Below are positions 1 through 11,071 of a stretch of 64,000 nucleotides of DNA, piece after piece (the first letter of the stretch is position 1; each line of letters opens with the position of its first letter). Both the position numbers and the translations under genes were made by a program. The DNA is from Massilia oculi (GTDB lineage Bacteria; Pseudomonadota; Gammaproteobacteria; Burkholderiales; Burkholderiaceae_D): positions 3,162,001 through 3,226,000 of the forward strand of contig NZ_CP029343.1 in assembly GCF_003143515.1 (NCBI RefSeq), written 5' to 3'. Under the pieces are notes generated by a model. That model made no database searches, had not been told where the DNA came from, and worked only from the letters and a program-made list of their open reading frames with translations.

Positions 1-44
1 GTGGCCTGGTTGAGTCCAAGTCTTCCGGCAATTGATATCGCGCG

Positions 45-79
45 GCCCTCATCCGCTGTCACGAGCAGCGGATGAGGGC
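45..79. repeat. Perfect 14-bp inverted repeat (hairpin)
   Basis: The arms at 45-58 and 66-79 are exact reverse complements around a 7-nt loop. No T-run follows on either strand, so this is at best a weak terminator of whatever lies before the window. It sits about 50 bp upstream of the first peptidase gene. Confidence 0.5.
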
Positions 80-126
80 GGCGTGCTATTTGAAGTACTT
101 CTTTCCCACAACGAACAAGAGACACT

Positions 127-2250
127 ATGAACCGCCCACAACTGCTGCTGATCGCAGCCAGCGTCGCCATGGCCACCTTCTCCTTCGCCCAACCGGCGGC
201 TGCCGCCCTGGAGGCCTCGAACCCGTTCGCCAAGCCGAGCACCCTGCAATATGGCTACCCGGCCTTCGACAAGATCAGGAACGAGCACTTCGCGCCGGCC
301 TTCGCCGAAGGCATGCGCCAGGAAGCGGCTGAAGTCAGGAAGATCGCCGACAACAAGGCCGCGCCGACCTTCGACAACACGATCGTGGCGATGGAACGTA
401 CGGGCGAACTCCTGACGCGCGTGCGCTCGGTGTTCTACACGCTGACCGGCTCGTACACCAACGACACGCTGCAGGCGCTGCAAAAAGACCTGGCGCCGAA
501 ATTCGCGGCCCACGGCGATGCGATCCGCCTGAACCCGAAGCTGTTCGCGCGCATCAAGACCCTGCACGACAAGCGTGACTCGCTGGGCCTGGACGCCGAA
601 TCGACATTCCTGCTGGAGCGCTACTACAAGGACTTCGTGCGCTCGGGCGCCAACCTGTCCGAGGCGAACAAGGCCAAGCTGAAAGGCTACAACGCCCAGC
701 TGGCGGCGCTGCAGACCCAGTTCAGCCAGAACGTGCTGCGTGAAGTGAACGCCTCGGCCTTCGTGGTCGATACCCGCGAAGAGCTGGCCGGCCTGTCGGA
801 AAAAGCAATCGACGCGGCCGCCGCCGAAGCGAAGAAGCGCGGCCTGGAAGGCAAGTTCGTGATCCCGGTCGTCAACACCACCCAGCAGCCGGCGATGGCG
901 CAGCTGAGCACCCGCGGCACCCGCGAGAAGCTCCTGACCACCTCGATGATCCGCGGCGCCCGCGGCGGCGAGTTCGACAACCGCAACGTCGTGCTGCAGC
1001 TGGCCAAGCTGCGCGCCGAGCGCGCCGAACTGCTGGGCTACGACAGCTACGCGGCCTATTCGCTGGAAGACCAGACCGCCAAGGACACCGCGTCGGTCAA
1101 CAAGCTGCTGGGCGACCTGACCGCGCCGGCCGTGCGCAACGCGAAGAAAGAAGCCGCCGAGATCCAGCAGGTGATCGATGCAGAAAAGGGCGGCTTCCAG
1201 GTCGGCGCCCAGGACTGGAGCTACTACAGCGACAAGGTGCGCACCGCCAAGTACGCGTTCGACGCCAACCAGCTCAAGCCTTACTTCGAGTTCAACAACG
1301 TGCTGGAAAAGGGCGCCTTCTTCGCCGCCAACCAGCTGTGGGGCATCACCTTCAAGCAGCGCACCGACCTGCCGACCTATGACCCGGACGTGCGCGTGTA
1401 CGACGTGTTCGAGGAAAACGGCGAGCACCTGGCGATCTTCATCATCGACCCGTACGCGCGTTCGAACAAGCGCGGCGGCGCCTGGATGAGCTCCCTGGTC
1501 GACCAGAGCTTCCTGCTGAACCAGAAGCCGGTCATCACCAACAACCTCAACCTGACCAAGCCGGCCGCCGGCGAACCGACCCTGCTCACCTGGGACGAAG
1601 TGCGCACCACCTTCCACGAACTGGGCCATGCCACGCACGGCTGGTTCTCGAAGGTGAAGTACCCGCGCTTCTCGGGCACCAGCGTGCCGCGCGACTACGT
1701 CGAGCTGCCGTCGCAGGTCTACGAGATGTGGATGGCCTGGCCTGAAGTGCTGGCCAACTACGCCAAGCACTACCAGACCGGCGCGCCGATGCCGAAAGAA
1801 CTGCTGGACAAGCTGCGCGCCGCCCAGCGCTTCAACGAAGGCTACCGCACCACCGAGTACCTGGCGGCCGCGGTGCTGGATCAGAAATGGCACCAGCTGG
1901 GCTCCAAGCAGATGCCGAGCGACGTGATCGCGTTCGAGAAGCAGGCACTGAAGGACGCCGGCCTGGACTTCGCGCCGGTGCCGCCGCGCTATCGCAGCAC
2001 CTACTTCTCGCACGCCATGGGTGGCGGCTACTCGGCCGGCTACTACAGCTACCTGTGGGCCGAGCGCCTGGACGCCGATGCCGGCGAGTGGTTCAAGGAA
2101 AACGGCGGCCTGCTGCGCAAGAACGGCGACGTGTTCCGCCAGAAGGTGCTGTCGAAGGGCGGCACCATGGATGCGGTCGAGATGTACCGCGACTTCCGCG
2201 GCCGTGACCCGGTCATCGAGCCGCTGCTGGAACGCCGCGGCCTGAACTAA
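127..2250 (+). CDS. Exported M3 family oligopeptidase (peptidyl-dipeptidase Dcp-like), copy 1
   Basis: This 707-residue protein is a thimet-oligopeptidase/Dcp family (M3) zinc metallopeptidase, which cleaves short peptides. The zinc motif HELGH is at residues 497-501, inside the family signature TTFHELGHATHG. The downstream segment RSTYFSHAMGGGYSAGYYSYLW is also typical of M3. The N-terminus (MNRPQLLLIAASVAMATFSF, then AxA-type sites near residue 26) reads as a Sec signal peptide, so periplasmic action on imported or cell-wall peptides is inferred. Its length fits the family. A close paralogue follows 68 bp downstream on the same strand, suggesting tandem duplication and probable co-transcription. 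Confidence 0.93.
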   Translation: MNRPQLLLIAASVAMATFSFAQPAAAALEASNPFAKPSTLQYGYPAFDKIRNEHFAPAFAEGMRQEAAEVRKIADNKAAPTFDNTIVAMERTGELLTRVRSVFYTLTGSYTNDTLQALQKDLAPKFAAHGDAIRLNPKLFARIKTLHDKRDSLGLDAESTFLLERYYKDFVRSGANLSEANKAKLKGYNAQLAALQTQFSQNVLREVNASAFVVDTREELAGLSEKAIDAAAAEAKKRGLEGKFVIPVVNTTQQPAMAQLSTRGTREKLLTTSMIRGARGGEFDNRNVVLQLAKLRAERAELLGYDSYAAYSLEDQTAKDTASVNKLLGDLTAPAVRNAKKEAAEIQQVIDAEKGGFQVGAQDWSYYSDKVRTAKYAFDANQLKPYFEFNNVLEKGAFFAANQLWGITFKQRTDLPTYDPDVRVYDVFEENGEHLAIFIIDPYARSNKRGGAWMSSLVDQSFLLNQKPVITNNLNLTKPAAGEPTLLTWDEVRTTFHELGHATHGWFSKVKYPRFSGTSVPRDYVELPSQVYEMWMAWPEVLANYAKHYQTGAPMPKELLDKLRAAQRFNEGYRTTEYLAAAVLDQKWHQLGSKQMPSDVIAFEKQALKDAGLDFAPVPPRYRSTYFSHAMGGGYSAGYYSYLWAERLDADAGEWFKENGGLLRKNGDVFRQKVLSKGGTMDAVEMYRDFRGRDPVIEPLLERRGLN

Positions 2251-2260
2251 GCCGGCCCGG

Positions 2261-2287
2261 GAAGCCGGCCCCGCGCCGGCTTCCTTC
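2261..2287 (+). terminator. GC-rich hairpin between the two M3 genes
   Basis: A 9-bp perfect stem (2261-2269 with 2275-2283) with a CCCGC loop follows the first stop codon. It is trailed only by a mixed CTTCC tract. It could be a weak terminator or an mRNA-stabilising hairpin that tunes expression of the second gene. Confidence 0.45.
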
Positions 2288-2318
2288 CGCACCATCTTCA
2301 AAAAGAGAAGCAAATAAT

Positions 2319-4478
2319 ATGAAACGTACCCACCTCCTGCTGGCCGCCGCCGTGAGCGCGGCCGTCCTGAATATCGCCCACGCCGCGCCCGCCGCGCAAG
2401 CCGCTGCCCCGGTCGCCGCCTCCGCGAAATTCGACGCCTCGAATCCGTTCGCGAAAGAGAGCACCCTGCCGTTCAACTACCCGGCCTGGGACAAGATCCG
2501 CAACGAGCACTTCGCGCCGGCCTACGCCGAAGCGATGCGCCAGCACGCCGCCGAGATCGAGAAGATCGCCAACAACAAGGCCGCGCCGACGTTCGAAAAC
2601 ACCATCGTCGCCATGGAGCGCTCGGGCCGCATGCTGGCGCGCGTGAGCACCGCTTTCGGCACCCTGTCGGGTTCCTACACCAACGACACCCTGATCGCCC
2701 TGGGTCGCGAGATGGCGCCGAAGCTGTCGCAGCACAGCGATGCGATCCGCCTGAACGCCAAGCTGTACCAGCGCATCAACACCCTGTACAACAAGCGCGA
2801 CAGCCTCAAGCTGGACGCCGAATCGGCCTACCTGCTGGACCGCTACAACAACGACTTCGAGCGCGCCGGCGCCAAGCTGTCCGAGGCCGACAAGGTCAAG
2901 CTGAAGGAATACAACAGCAAGCTGGCCGCCCTGCAGACCCAGTTCGCCCAGAACACGCTGAAGGAAGCCAACGCCTCGGCGCTGGTGGTCGACACCCGCG
3001 AAGAGCTGGCCGGCATGAGCGACAAGGCGATCGACGCCGCCGCCGCCGAGGGCAAGAAGCGCGGCCTGGACGGCAAGTTCGTGATTCCGGTGGTGAACAC
3101 CACCCAGCAGGCCGCCCTGTCGGTGCTGACCAACCGCGACACCCGCGCCAAGCTGCTGTCGGCCTCGATGGCGCGCGGCAGCCGCGGCGGCGAGTTCGAC
3201 ACCCGCCAGATCGTGCTCTCGATCGCGAAGCTGCGCGCCGAGCGCGCCGTACTGCTGGGTTACCCGAACCACGCCGCCTACAACCTGGAAGAGCAGACCG
3301 CGAAGACCACCGACGCCGTCAACGCCCTGCTGGGCGAACTGGCCCTGCCTGCCGTCAACAACGCCAGGAAAGAGGCGGCCGACATCCAGAAGGTGATCGA
3401 TGCGGAAAAGGGCGGCTTCAAGGCCGCCGCGCACGACTGGGCCTTCTACAGCGACAAGGTGCGCGCCCAGCGCTACGCCTTCGACGCCGGCCAGCTGCGC
3501 CCTTACTTCGAGATCAACCGCGTGCTGGTCGACGGCGTGTTCTTCGCCGCCAACAAGGAATTCGGCATCACCTTCAAGGAGCGCAAGGACCTGCCGGGCT
3601 ATAACGAAGACGTGCGCATGTTCGACGTGTTCGACGTCGACGGCAAGCAGCTGGCGATCTTCACCTTCGACCCATACGCGCGCTCGAACAAGCGTGGCGG
3701 CGCCTGGGCCAATGCCTGGGTCCCGCAGAGCAAGCTCCTGGGCACCAAGCCGGTCATCGCCAACAACCTCAACGTGGCCAAGCCGGCCGCCGGCGAGCCG
3801 ACCCTGCTGACCTACGACGAAGTGCGCACCACCTTCCACGAGTTCGGCCACGCGCTGCACGGCATGTTCTCGGATGTGCAGTACCCGCGCTTCTCGGGTT
3901 CGCGCGTGCCGCGCGACTACGTCGAGTTCCCGTCGCAGGTCAACGAGATGTGGATGGCCTGGCCCGAAGTGCTGGCCAACTACGCCAAGCATTACCAGAC
4001 CGGCGAGCCGATGCCGAAGGAATTGCTGGACAAGGTCCAGGCATCGAGCCAGTTCAACGAAGGCTTCCGCACCACCGAGTACCTGGCCGCGGCGCTGCTG
4101 GACCAGGCCTGGCACCAGCTGGCCCCGAACCAGATCCCGCAGGACGTGCTGGCCTTCGAGGCTGAAGCGCTCAAGAAGGCCGGCGTCGACTTCGCCCTGG
4201 TGCCGCCACGCTACCGCAGCACCTACTTCTCGCACACCTTCTCGGGCGGCTACTCGGCCGGCTACTACGGCTACCTGTGGGCCGAGAAGCTCGACGCCGA
4301 CACCGTCGAATGGTTCAAGGCCAACGGCGGCCTGACCCGCAAGAACGGCGACCACTTCCGCAAGACCCTGCTGTCGCGCGGCGGCACGCTCGATGCGATG
4401 CAGATGTACCGCAACTTCCGCGGCAAGGATGCCGACATCAAGCCGCTGCTGGAGCGTCGTGGTCTGACCGGCGAGTGA
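2319..4478 (+). CDS. Exported M3 family oligopeptidase (Dcp-like), copy 2
   Basis: This 719-residue paralogue of the preceding gene is collinear over nearly its whole length. The zinc motif HEFGH is at residues 507-511, and the later RSTYFSHTFSGGYSAGYYGYLW block is conserved. The N-terminus MKRTHLLLAAAVSAAVLNIA followed by HAAPAAQAAA is a Sec signal peptide with a short Ala/Pro-rich spacer, so it is inferred to be periplasmic. An AAAGAGAAG Shine-Dalgarno-like stretch precedes the ATG. Differences around the active site (ELGHATHG versus EFGHALHG) and elsewhere suggest the two copies could differ in peptide preference. Confidence 0.93.
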   Translation: MKRTHLLLAAAVSAAVLNIAHAAPAAQAAAPVAASAKFDASNPFAKESTLPFNYPAWDKIRNEHFAPAYAEAMRQHAAEIEKIANNKAAPTFENTIVAMERSGRMLARVSTAFGTLSGSYTNDTLIALGREMAPKLSQHSDAIRLNAKLYQRINTLYNKRDSLKLDAESAYLLDRYNNDFERAGAKLSEADKVKLKEYNSKLAALQTQFAQNTLKEANASALVVDTREELAGMSDKAIDAAAAEGKKRGLDGKFVIPVVNTTQQAALSVLTNRDTRAKLLSASMARGSRGGEFDTRQIVLSIAKLRAERAVLLGYPNHAAYNLEEQTAKTTDAVNALLGELALPAVNNARKEAADIQKVIDAEKGGFKAAAHDWAFYSDKVRAQRYAFDAGQLRPYFEINRVLVDGVFFAANKEFGITFKERKDLPGYNEDVRMFDVFDVDGKQLAIFTFDPYARSNKRGGAWANAWVPQSKLLGTKPVIANNLNVAKPAAGEPTLLTYDEVRTTFHEFGHALHGMFSDVQYPRFSGSRVPRDYVEFPSQVNEMWMAWPEVLANYAKHYQTGEPMPKELLDKVQASSQFNEGFRTTEYLAAALLDQAWHQLAPNQIPQDVLAFEAEALKKAGVDFALVPPRYRSTYFSHTFSGGYSAGYYGYLWAEKLDADTVEWFKANGGLTRKNGDHFRKTLLSRGGTLDAMQMYRNFRGKDADIKPLLERRGLTGE

Positions 4479-4533
4479 TTGTGATTGCGCCGATCGTGGG
4501 TTGCGATCGGCGTAGGTAGTTGGTTGAAAAACG

Positions 4534-4559
4534 TGGGCTCCCACCTTCGTGGGAGCCCA
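4534..4559. repeat. 11-bp perfect stem-loop (REP-like or minus-strand terminator)
   Basis: The arms at 4534-4544 and 4549-4559 pair perfectly around a CTTC loop. Read on the minus strand the stem is followed by CGTTTTTC. It could therefore be a terminator in that direction, although no minus-strand gene ends here. Its position just after the M3 pair also fits a dispersed extragenic palindrome. Confidence 0.5.
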
Positions 4560-4661
4560 ATTGCATTCGCGCACCACATCGGCCATTCATACCCCACAGC
4601 CGTGTTCTCCTTCCCGCCTCCCATGCCTTACAATGAAATCGAGCCAACACCGGAGAACACG

Positions 4662-4946
4662 ATGCAACCAGAACACGATGCCGACCTGAAGGCACGCCTG
4701 AAAGCCCTGCACCGCGAGTTGCAAGAGACGGGCGACACCGATGTCGAACTGGAAACGCTGCTGCGCCAGCTCGATGGCGACATCGAGAAAGTGCTGGAGC
4801 GCCGCGCCGAGCAGCAGCTCGACGCCAATACCTATGGCCTGGGCTCGCGCACCCAGGAACTGGCGGCGCGCTTCGCCGCCCGCCACCCGCGCGTCGAGTC
4901 CGGCCTGCGTGAACTGGGGCAAATCCTGTCCAATATGGGCATCTAG
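4662..4946 (+). CDS. DUF4404 family small protein
   Basis: This 94-residue charged, mostly helical protein has heptad-like segments ([35 protein letters not shown]). It ends in a segment about membership and length of which ([21 protein letters not shown]) match the DUF4404 family, whose function is unknown. The ATG at 4662 is chosen because GGAGA lies 5 nt upstream. An in-frame ATG at 4623 would add 13 residues without a ribosome binding site. No signal peptide or membrane segment is visible, so it is probably cytoplasmic. It stands alone between the M3 pair and the radical SAM gene. Confidence 0.75.
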   Translation: MQPEHDADLKARLKALHRELQETGDTDVELETLLRQLDGDIEKVLERRAEQQLDANTYGLGSRTQELAARFAARHPRVESGLRELGQILSNMGI

Positions 4947-4993
4947 CGCGCAGCCCTATCGCGGCATCCACGCCACAAGTCATTGATTTTAAG

Positions 4994-5028
4994 CCATTTT
5001 TCGGGGCACTCCGATGCCCCCGAAATGG
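4994..5028. repeat. Imperfect inverted repeat in the leader of the YgiQ gene
   Basis: CCATTTTTCGGGGCA at 4994-5008 pairs with TGCCCCCGAAATGG at 5015-5028, with a small offset in the stem and a 6-nt loop. A TACAAT hexamer follows at 5037-5042, just before the ATG at 5051. The element may be an operator or the end of the preceding transcript. Confidence 0.45.
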
Positions 5029-5050
5029 TTTTCCGGTACAATGCCGGCCA

Positions 5051-7312
<2,262 letters not shown>

Positions 7313-8527
7313 TCATGCCTCTGGGGGCGTGCTGGACGTCGCGTTCAGCGCGCCATTCGGCGTCGGCGCCCCACGCCGTTCGCGCGCGATGTCCAGGTCC
7401 ACGCTGGCCTGCCTGGTGCGCAACGCGCGTGCATAGCGATGCCGTGCCCGCAGCCGCGGATTGGTCACCAGCGTCCCCAGCGTCTCGCCGATCACCATGA
7501 CCACCCCCAGCAGCGGCAGCACCAGCATCAGCCCGACCACGCCCGCCAGCATGCCGCCGATAAAAATCATCAGCACCGTGACCAGCGGGTGGATATGCAG
7601 GCTGCGCCCGAGCGTCAGCGGCATGAACAGGAAATCGTCCAGCAGCCGCACCAGCACGAACACGCCGATCGCCCCATAGGCCATCAGCGGATTGCCCGGC
7701 GCATCGGTCGACGCCACGATCACCACCAGCACGCAGCCGGCGATGGAGCCGACGAACGGCACCCAGGCCAGCACCGCCGAGATCAAGCCGAGCAGCAAGG
7801 GCGAGGACACCCCGATCACCCACAGCCCCAGCGCCAGCACCAGCGTGTCCAGCACGGTCAGCTTCAGCAGCCCCTCGAAATAGCGGCGCGCGGTCTGGTC
7901 GACCTCGTGCAGCAGATAGAGCGCACGCTCGAAGTAGGCATTCGGCACCGCCCGCGCCAAAAACTTCTTGAAGCGCACGCCGTCGCGCAGCAGGAAGAAG
8001 GTGAGGAAGGGCGCCAGCAGCAGCGACGGCACCCAGGTCATGACGCCGACCACGATGTCGCCCAGGTGGTTCTGCGCGAAGTCGTTGGTATAGGTGCTGA
8101 ACGCCATGTCGACGGTCGAGGTCAGCCGCATCCCGGCCAGGATCGGGAAGCGCGCCTCGAGCATGGCCAGCGAGTTGCGGACAAACGCCACGCCGCCATC
8201 CAGGTAGAGGCCGATGGTCGCTTCCCACGATTCTTCTTCCGGCCCGTCGCTCCAGCTCAGGGCCAGCGCCAGCGCCAGCGCGGCCAGCGTGAAGAACAGG
8301 GCGCAGACCCAGACCGCCGCGGCGTTGCGGCTGAAGCCCGAGCGCACCATCCGCTGCATCGGTCCCAGCAGGACGTAATAGAGCACCGTGCCGAAGATGA
8401 AGGGCAGGAATAGCCACAGCAGTTGCTGGACTACCAGCAGCAGCAGGCAGGTGGCGGCGACGATCCCGGTCCAGACCACGGGACCGGCGCGCTCGGGGCC
8501 GTTGACGATGCCCGGCACCGGACTCAT
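7313..8527 (-). CDS. AI-2E family transporter (PerM-like permease)
   Basis: This 404-residue inner-membrane protein has about eight hydrophobic helices in the AI-2E/PerM arrangement. A pair lies near the N-terminus (AATCLLLLVVQQLLWLFLPF). A C-terminal cluster includes PLLLGLISAVLAWVPFVGSI and LVTVLMIFIGGMLAGVVGLM, the usual conserved block. Family members export varied solutes or act in Na+/H+ exchange, so the substrate is not predictable. The ATG at 8527 overlaps the stop codon of the upstream cyclic-nucleotide-binding gene by 4 bp (ATGA), which indicates translational coupling and chooses the start. Confidence 0.88.
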   Translation of the reverse strand: MSPVPGIVNGPERAGPVVWTGIVAATCLLLLVVQQLLWLFLPFIFGTVLYYVLLGPMQRMVRSGFSRNAAAVWVCALFFTLAALALALALSWSDGPEEESWEATIGLYLDGGVAFVRNSLAMLEARFPILAGMRLTSTVDMAFSTYTNDFAQNHLGDIVVGVMTWVPSLLLAPFLTFFLLRDGVRFKKFLARAVPNAYFERALYLLHEVDQTARRYFEGLLKLTVLDTLVLALGLWVIGVSSPLLLGLISAVLAWVPFVGSIAGCVLVVIVASTDAPGNPLMAYGAIGVFVLVRLLDDFLFMPLTLGRSLHIHPLVTVLMIFIGGMLAGVVGLMLVLPLLGVVMVIGETLGTLVTNPRLRARHRYARALRTRQASVDLDIARERRGAPTPNGALNATSSTPPEA

Positions 8528-9009
8528 AGCGCTTCCAGCTGCGGCCGGCCGGTACCCATCCATTCGCGCAGGCGCAGGCCGATGTGGCGCGCCAGCGCCA
8601 GCGAGATCTTGTAGCCGAGGACGGCGTCGGTTTCCATCAGGCCCAGGAAGTCGGCGCGGAAGAACACCGCCACCTCGCACGGCTCCATCGCGCGCGCCTG
8701 GGCATTGCGCGGCGAGTTGTCGAGCAGGGCCAGGTCGCCGAAGAAGCCGCCCGGTTCCAGCTCGGCCACCACCTGGGTCACGCCCTCGTGCAGGCGGCTG
8801 ATGCGCACGCGGCCGCTCATCAGGAGATACAGCGCCTGGCCTTCCTCTCCTTCGTCAAAAACGATCTCATCCTTTAGATAGCGGCGCTCGTGCAGCAATC
8901 CATCGACAATCTTCAATTCCAGCGGTGTGAGCGCACTGAACAGGGAAGAACTCTTGAGCCGGTGCAGGCGCGGCGACATCCGAGGGGGCTTGAGGAAACG
9001 AAAAATCAC
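8524..9009 (-). CDS. Cyclic nucleotide-binding domain protein (stand-alone)
   Basis: This 161-residue protein is a single cyclic nucleotide-binding (Crp/EPAC-type) beta-roll at about residues 25-135. Its phosphate-binding cassette is GGFFGDLALLDNSPRNAQAR, where Glu is replaced by Asp and the usual Arg is offset. No helix-turn-helix follows, so it is not a Crp-type transcription factor. It is coupled by a 4-bp overlap to the AI-2E permease downstream, which suggests it may gate or sense for that transporter. Whether it still binds cAMP or cGMP cannot be told from sequence. Confidence 0.85.
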   Translation of the reverse strand: MIFRFLKPPRMSPRLHRLKSSSLFSALTPLELKIVDGLLHERRYLKDEIVFDEGEEGQALYLLMSGRVRISRLHEGVTQVVAELEPGGFFGDLALLDNSPRNAQARAMEPCEVAVFFRADFLGLMETDAVLGYKISLALARHIGLRLREWMGTGRPQLEAL

Positions 9010-9253
9010 TGGTGCTCCGGCGTGGTGCGGTGTGTTGTCTGTTTGATTATCCGCGATTGGATGCTGCTACGCATCAAAAAGCGTCACGCGCGCACAACAG
9101 TGTCGCATTTGTCCATACATTGACCAAACGTGCGCGCCGTGAAATGGGAAAGCGTGTAACATAAATTCTTTAATGCAACATTAGTTGCTGCGAAGTCATG
9201 TGCCGCGCGAGCCGTCGCGCGTGGCCCCGCCAACGTTCCGAAGAGGACAGGCA

Positions 9254-10405
9254 GTGATCGATATACAGACTTTCCTTCTTGCGCTCGGGATCGGTAACGT
9301 CGGCTTTGCGATCCTGATGGCAGGATATACCCACGGCGCCGACCGCAACCCCGGTTTGCAGCTGTGGATGTGGGCGCGCCTCGGCATGGGCCTGAGCCAG
9401 TTGGTCGGTTGGGCCCGCCCCATGCTGGACTTGCCGTTCCTGGGGGGCGTGGAAGGCATCGGCTGGATCCTTGCGGTGTCGCTCGAAATGGCCGCCTATT
9501 GCGTGTTCTTCGGATTCACGCGCTGGGGCCGGATCGTATTGCCGGTTGCCGTGCTGTCGTCGACCGTGGTGATCGCCGCCGGCATCCACGGCGCCAGCCA
9601 CGCCCAGCTCAGCGCCCTGGTGGCGGGCGTGGTCGCGCTGTTCGCCGCCGCCATGGCCTGGGTGCTGCTGCGCCGGCGCCATGCGTCGTTGCTGCAGCGG
9701 ATCATCGGCATCAACGATGCGCTGTTCGCCGTCGCGGTCGCACTGTGGGCCGGCTCGGCCCTGATGGGCAAGGGCCCGTTCGACCATGTGCTGGCGCGCG
9801 AAGCCGCCTATCTCGCCGGCTACCTGCTCATGATCGTCAACGGCTTCGGTTTCCTCTTGCTGTGCAAGCAGAAGGACGACGCGCGCATGGCGAGATTGGC
9901 CTCGACCGACTGCCTGACCGGCCTGCCCAACCGCCATGCCTTCCTGGAGCGCGCCGAGCGCGCCCGCCTGGCGGCCCAGCGCCAGCGCCATCCGCTGGCG
10001 CTGATGATGATCGACATCGACCACTTCAAGCAGCTCAACGACCGCTGGGGCCATGCCAGCGGCGACGACGCCCTCAAGGTGTTCGCCCGCACCGCGCGCG
10101 ACGTGATGCGCGAGCACGAGACCATCGGCCGCCTGGGTGGCGAGGAATTCGCGATGATGCTGCCGGACGCCGACATCGACGCCGCGGTGCAGGCGGCCCA
10201 GCGCCTGCGCCGGGCGGTACGGGCGGCTACCGTGATCACCAGCGGGCCGAGCTACACGATGACGGTCAGTGTCGGCGTGGTGGTGCTCGATCCGAACGAA
10301 GACCTGAGCGCGGCGCTGGCGCGCGCCGACCATGCGCTGTACGCGGCCAAGCGCGCGGGGCGCGATCGGGTGGAAGTGGGGGATCCGGTGCGGCGGCGGG
10401 CGTGA
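9254..10405 (+). CDS. Membrane diguanylate cyclase (GGDEF)
   Basis: This 383-residue protein has about six N-terminal membrane helices, up to residue 210, and a C-terminal GGDEF domain. The domain carries an intact active-site motif GGEEF at residues 295-299 and the substrate-binding DxLTGLPNRHAF segment. It should make c-di-GMP from two GTP at the cytoplasmic face, in response to a signal at the membrane domain. The start is a GTG at 9254 with AGAGGA 6 nt upstream. An upstream in-frame ATG lacks a ribosome binding site and would prepend a basic stretch before the first helix. No I-site RxxD is seen five residues before the motif. Confidence 0.9.
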   Translation: MIDIQTFLLALGIGNVGFAILMAGYTHGADRNPGLQLWMWARLGMGLSQLVGWARPMLDLPFLGGVEGIGWILAVSLEMAAYCVFFGFTRWGRIVLPVAVLSSTVVIAAGIHGASHAQLSALVAGVVALFAAAMAWVLLRRRHASLLQRIIGINDALFAVAVALWAGSALMGKGPFDHVLAREAAYLAGYLLMIVNGFGFLLLCKQKDDARMARLASTDCLTGLPNRHAFLERAERARLAAQRQRHPLALMMIDIDHFKQLNDRWGHASGDDALKVFARTARDVMREHETIGRLGGEEFAMMLPDADIDAAVQAAQRLRRAVRAATVITSGPSYTMTVSVGVVVLDPNEDLSAALARADHALYAAKRAGRDRVEVGDPVRRRA

Positions 10406-10441
10406 ACCGGCCACCGCGGATGCGCGGATGAAACCGGGGCG

Positions 10442-10475
10442 GAAAAAGAAAAAGGGTCCGACGAATCGGACCCTT
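10442..10475 (-). terminator. Rho-independent terminator of the tRNA operon
   Basis: Perfect 10-bp stem (10452-10461 with 10466-10475) and tetraloop. Read on the minus strand it is followed by TTTTTCTTTTTCC. It lies 12 nt beyond the 3' end of tRNA-Asp. On the plus strand it also sits 46 bp after the diguanylate cyclase stop. Confidence 0.85.
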
Positions 10476-10487
10476 CTTCCTTGATGC

Positions 10488-10564
10488 TGGCGGAGCGGAC
10501 GGGGCTCGAACCCGCGACCCCCGGCGTGACAGGCCGGTATTCTAACCAACTGAACTACCGCTCC
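10488..10564 (-). tRNA. tRNA-Asp (anticodon GTC)
   Basis: A 77-nt cloverleaf on the minus strand with a 7-bp GGAGCGG/CCGCTCC acceptor stem, TTCGAGC in the T-arm, encoded CCA and anticodon loop CTGTCAC (GTC). It is the second gene of a two-tRNA transcript and starts 40 nt after tRNA-Val. Confidence 0.97.
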
Positions 10565-10604
10565 GTTTACTCTGATCGTACCTTCGATCGACCATCGAGA
10601 TGCT

Positions 10605-10680
10605 TGGTGGGCGCTGAGAGGCTCGAACTCCCGACCTAATCCTTGTAAGGGATCCGCTCTACCAACTGAGCTAAGCGCCC
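10605..10680 (-). tRNA. tRNA-Val (anticodon TAC)
   Basis: A 76-nt cloverleaf on the minus strand with a GGGCGCT acceptor stem, D-arm AGCTCAGTTGGTAGAGC, anticodon loop CTTACAA (TAC, reads GTA), T-loop TTCGAGC and encoded CCA. It is the first gene of the tRNA pair. Confidence 0.96.
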
Positions 10681-10730
10681 ATCTCGGTGGTTTCTATCTG
10701 ACGCTTGTCATTGCGTCCGAAGAGGCCCGA

Positions 10731-10760
10731 ATTATAGAGGCTGGGTTTCAAGGTCTGCAA
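10731..10760 (-). promoter_or_regulatory. Sigma-70 promoter of the tRNA-Val/tRNA-Asp operon
   Basis: On the minus strand a perfect TATAAT (10736-10731) lies 50 bp upstream of tRNA-Val. An 18-bp spacer separates it from TTGCAG (10760-10755). A GC-rich discriminator (TCGGGCC) follows the -10, as in stringently controlled stable-RNA promoters. A/T tracts upstream could act as an UP element. Confidence 0.75.
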
Positions 10761-10764
10761 GGGT

Positions 10765-11071
10765 TTTTCGAAAAAAATTCAAAAACCTTTTTTGCGGGCG
10801 TGGAAGCACGGCCGGAAGGCGGAGCCCGAACCGGCACATCTGCATGTGTTGTAATCAAGGCGACATACGCGATATTTACTTGCCGTTGTATGGACCATTC
10901 ACGGACAATACCGCCTTTGACAAGTCGGCAACCTTAAAGCATCGCAAAGATGTGCGCCCTAGACGCGCTGCCGAGGGCGGGTCATATCCGCTCGCGCACC
11001 CGGTGGGGGTAGCGTCCATAAGAAGAGGAACGGGGACATCGGTTCTTTTTTTAATCACCAGGAAACACTCC
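10765..11071 (+). other. Intergenic leader upstream of the TonB receptor
   Basis: The first part is A/T-rich and belongs to the tRNA promoter region. The remainder holds no coding sequence that I can support. A frame open through it joins the receptor but lacks a ribosome binding site. No riboswitch, Fur box or clear promoter is recognisable by eye. Confidence 0.4.

Noticed and set aside
10844..11071. N-terminal extension of the first TonB receptor
   Set aside because: The extension places 76 residues before a normal signal peptide and has no ribosome binding site. ATG 11072 has AGGAAA at the right distance.
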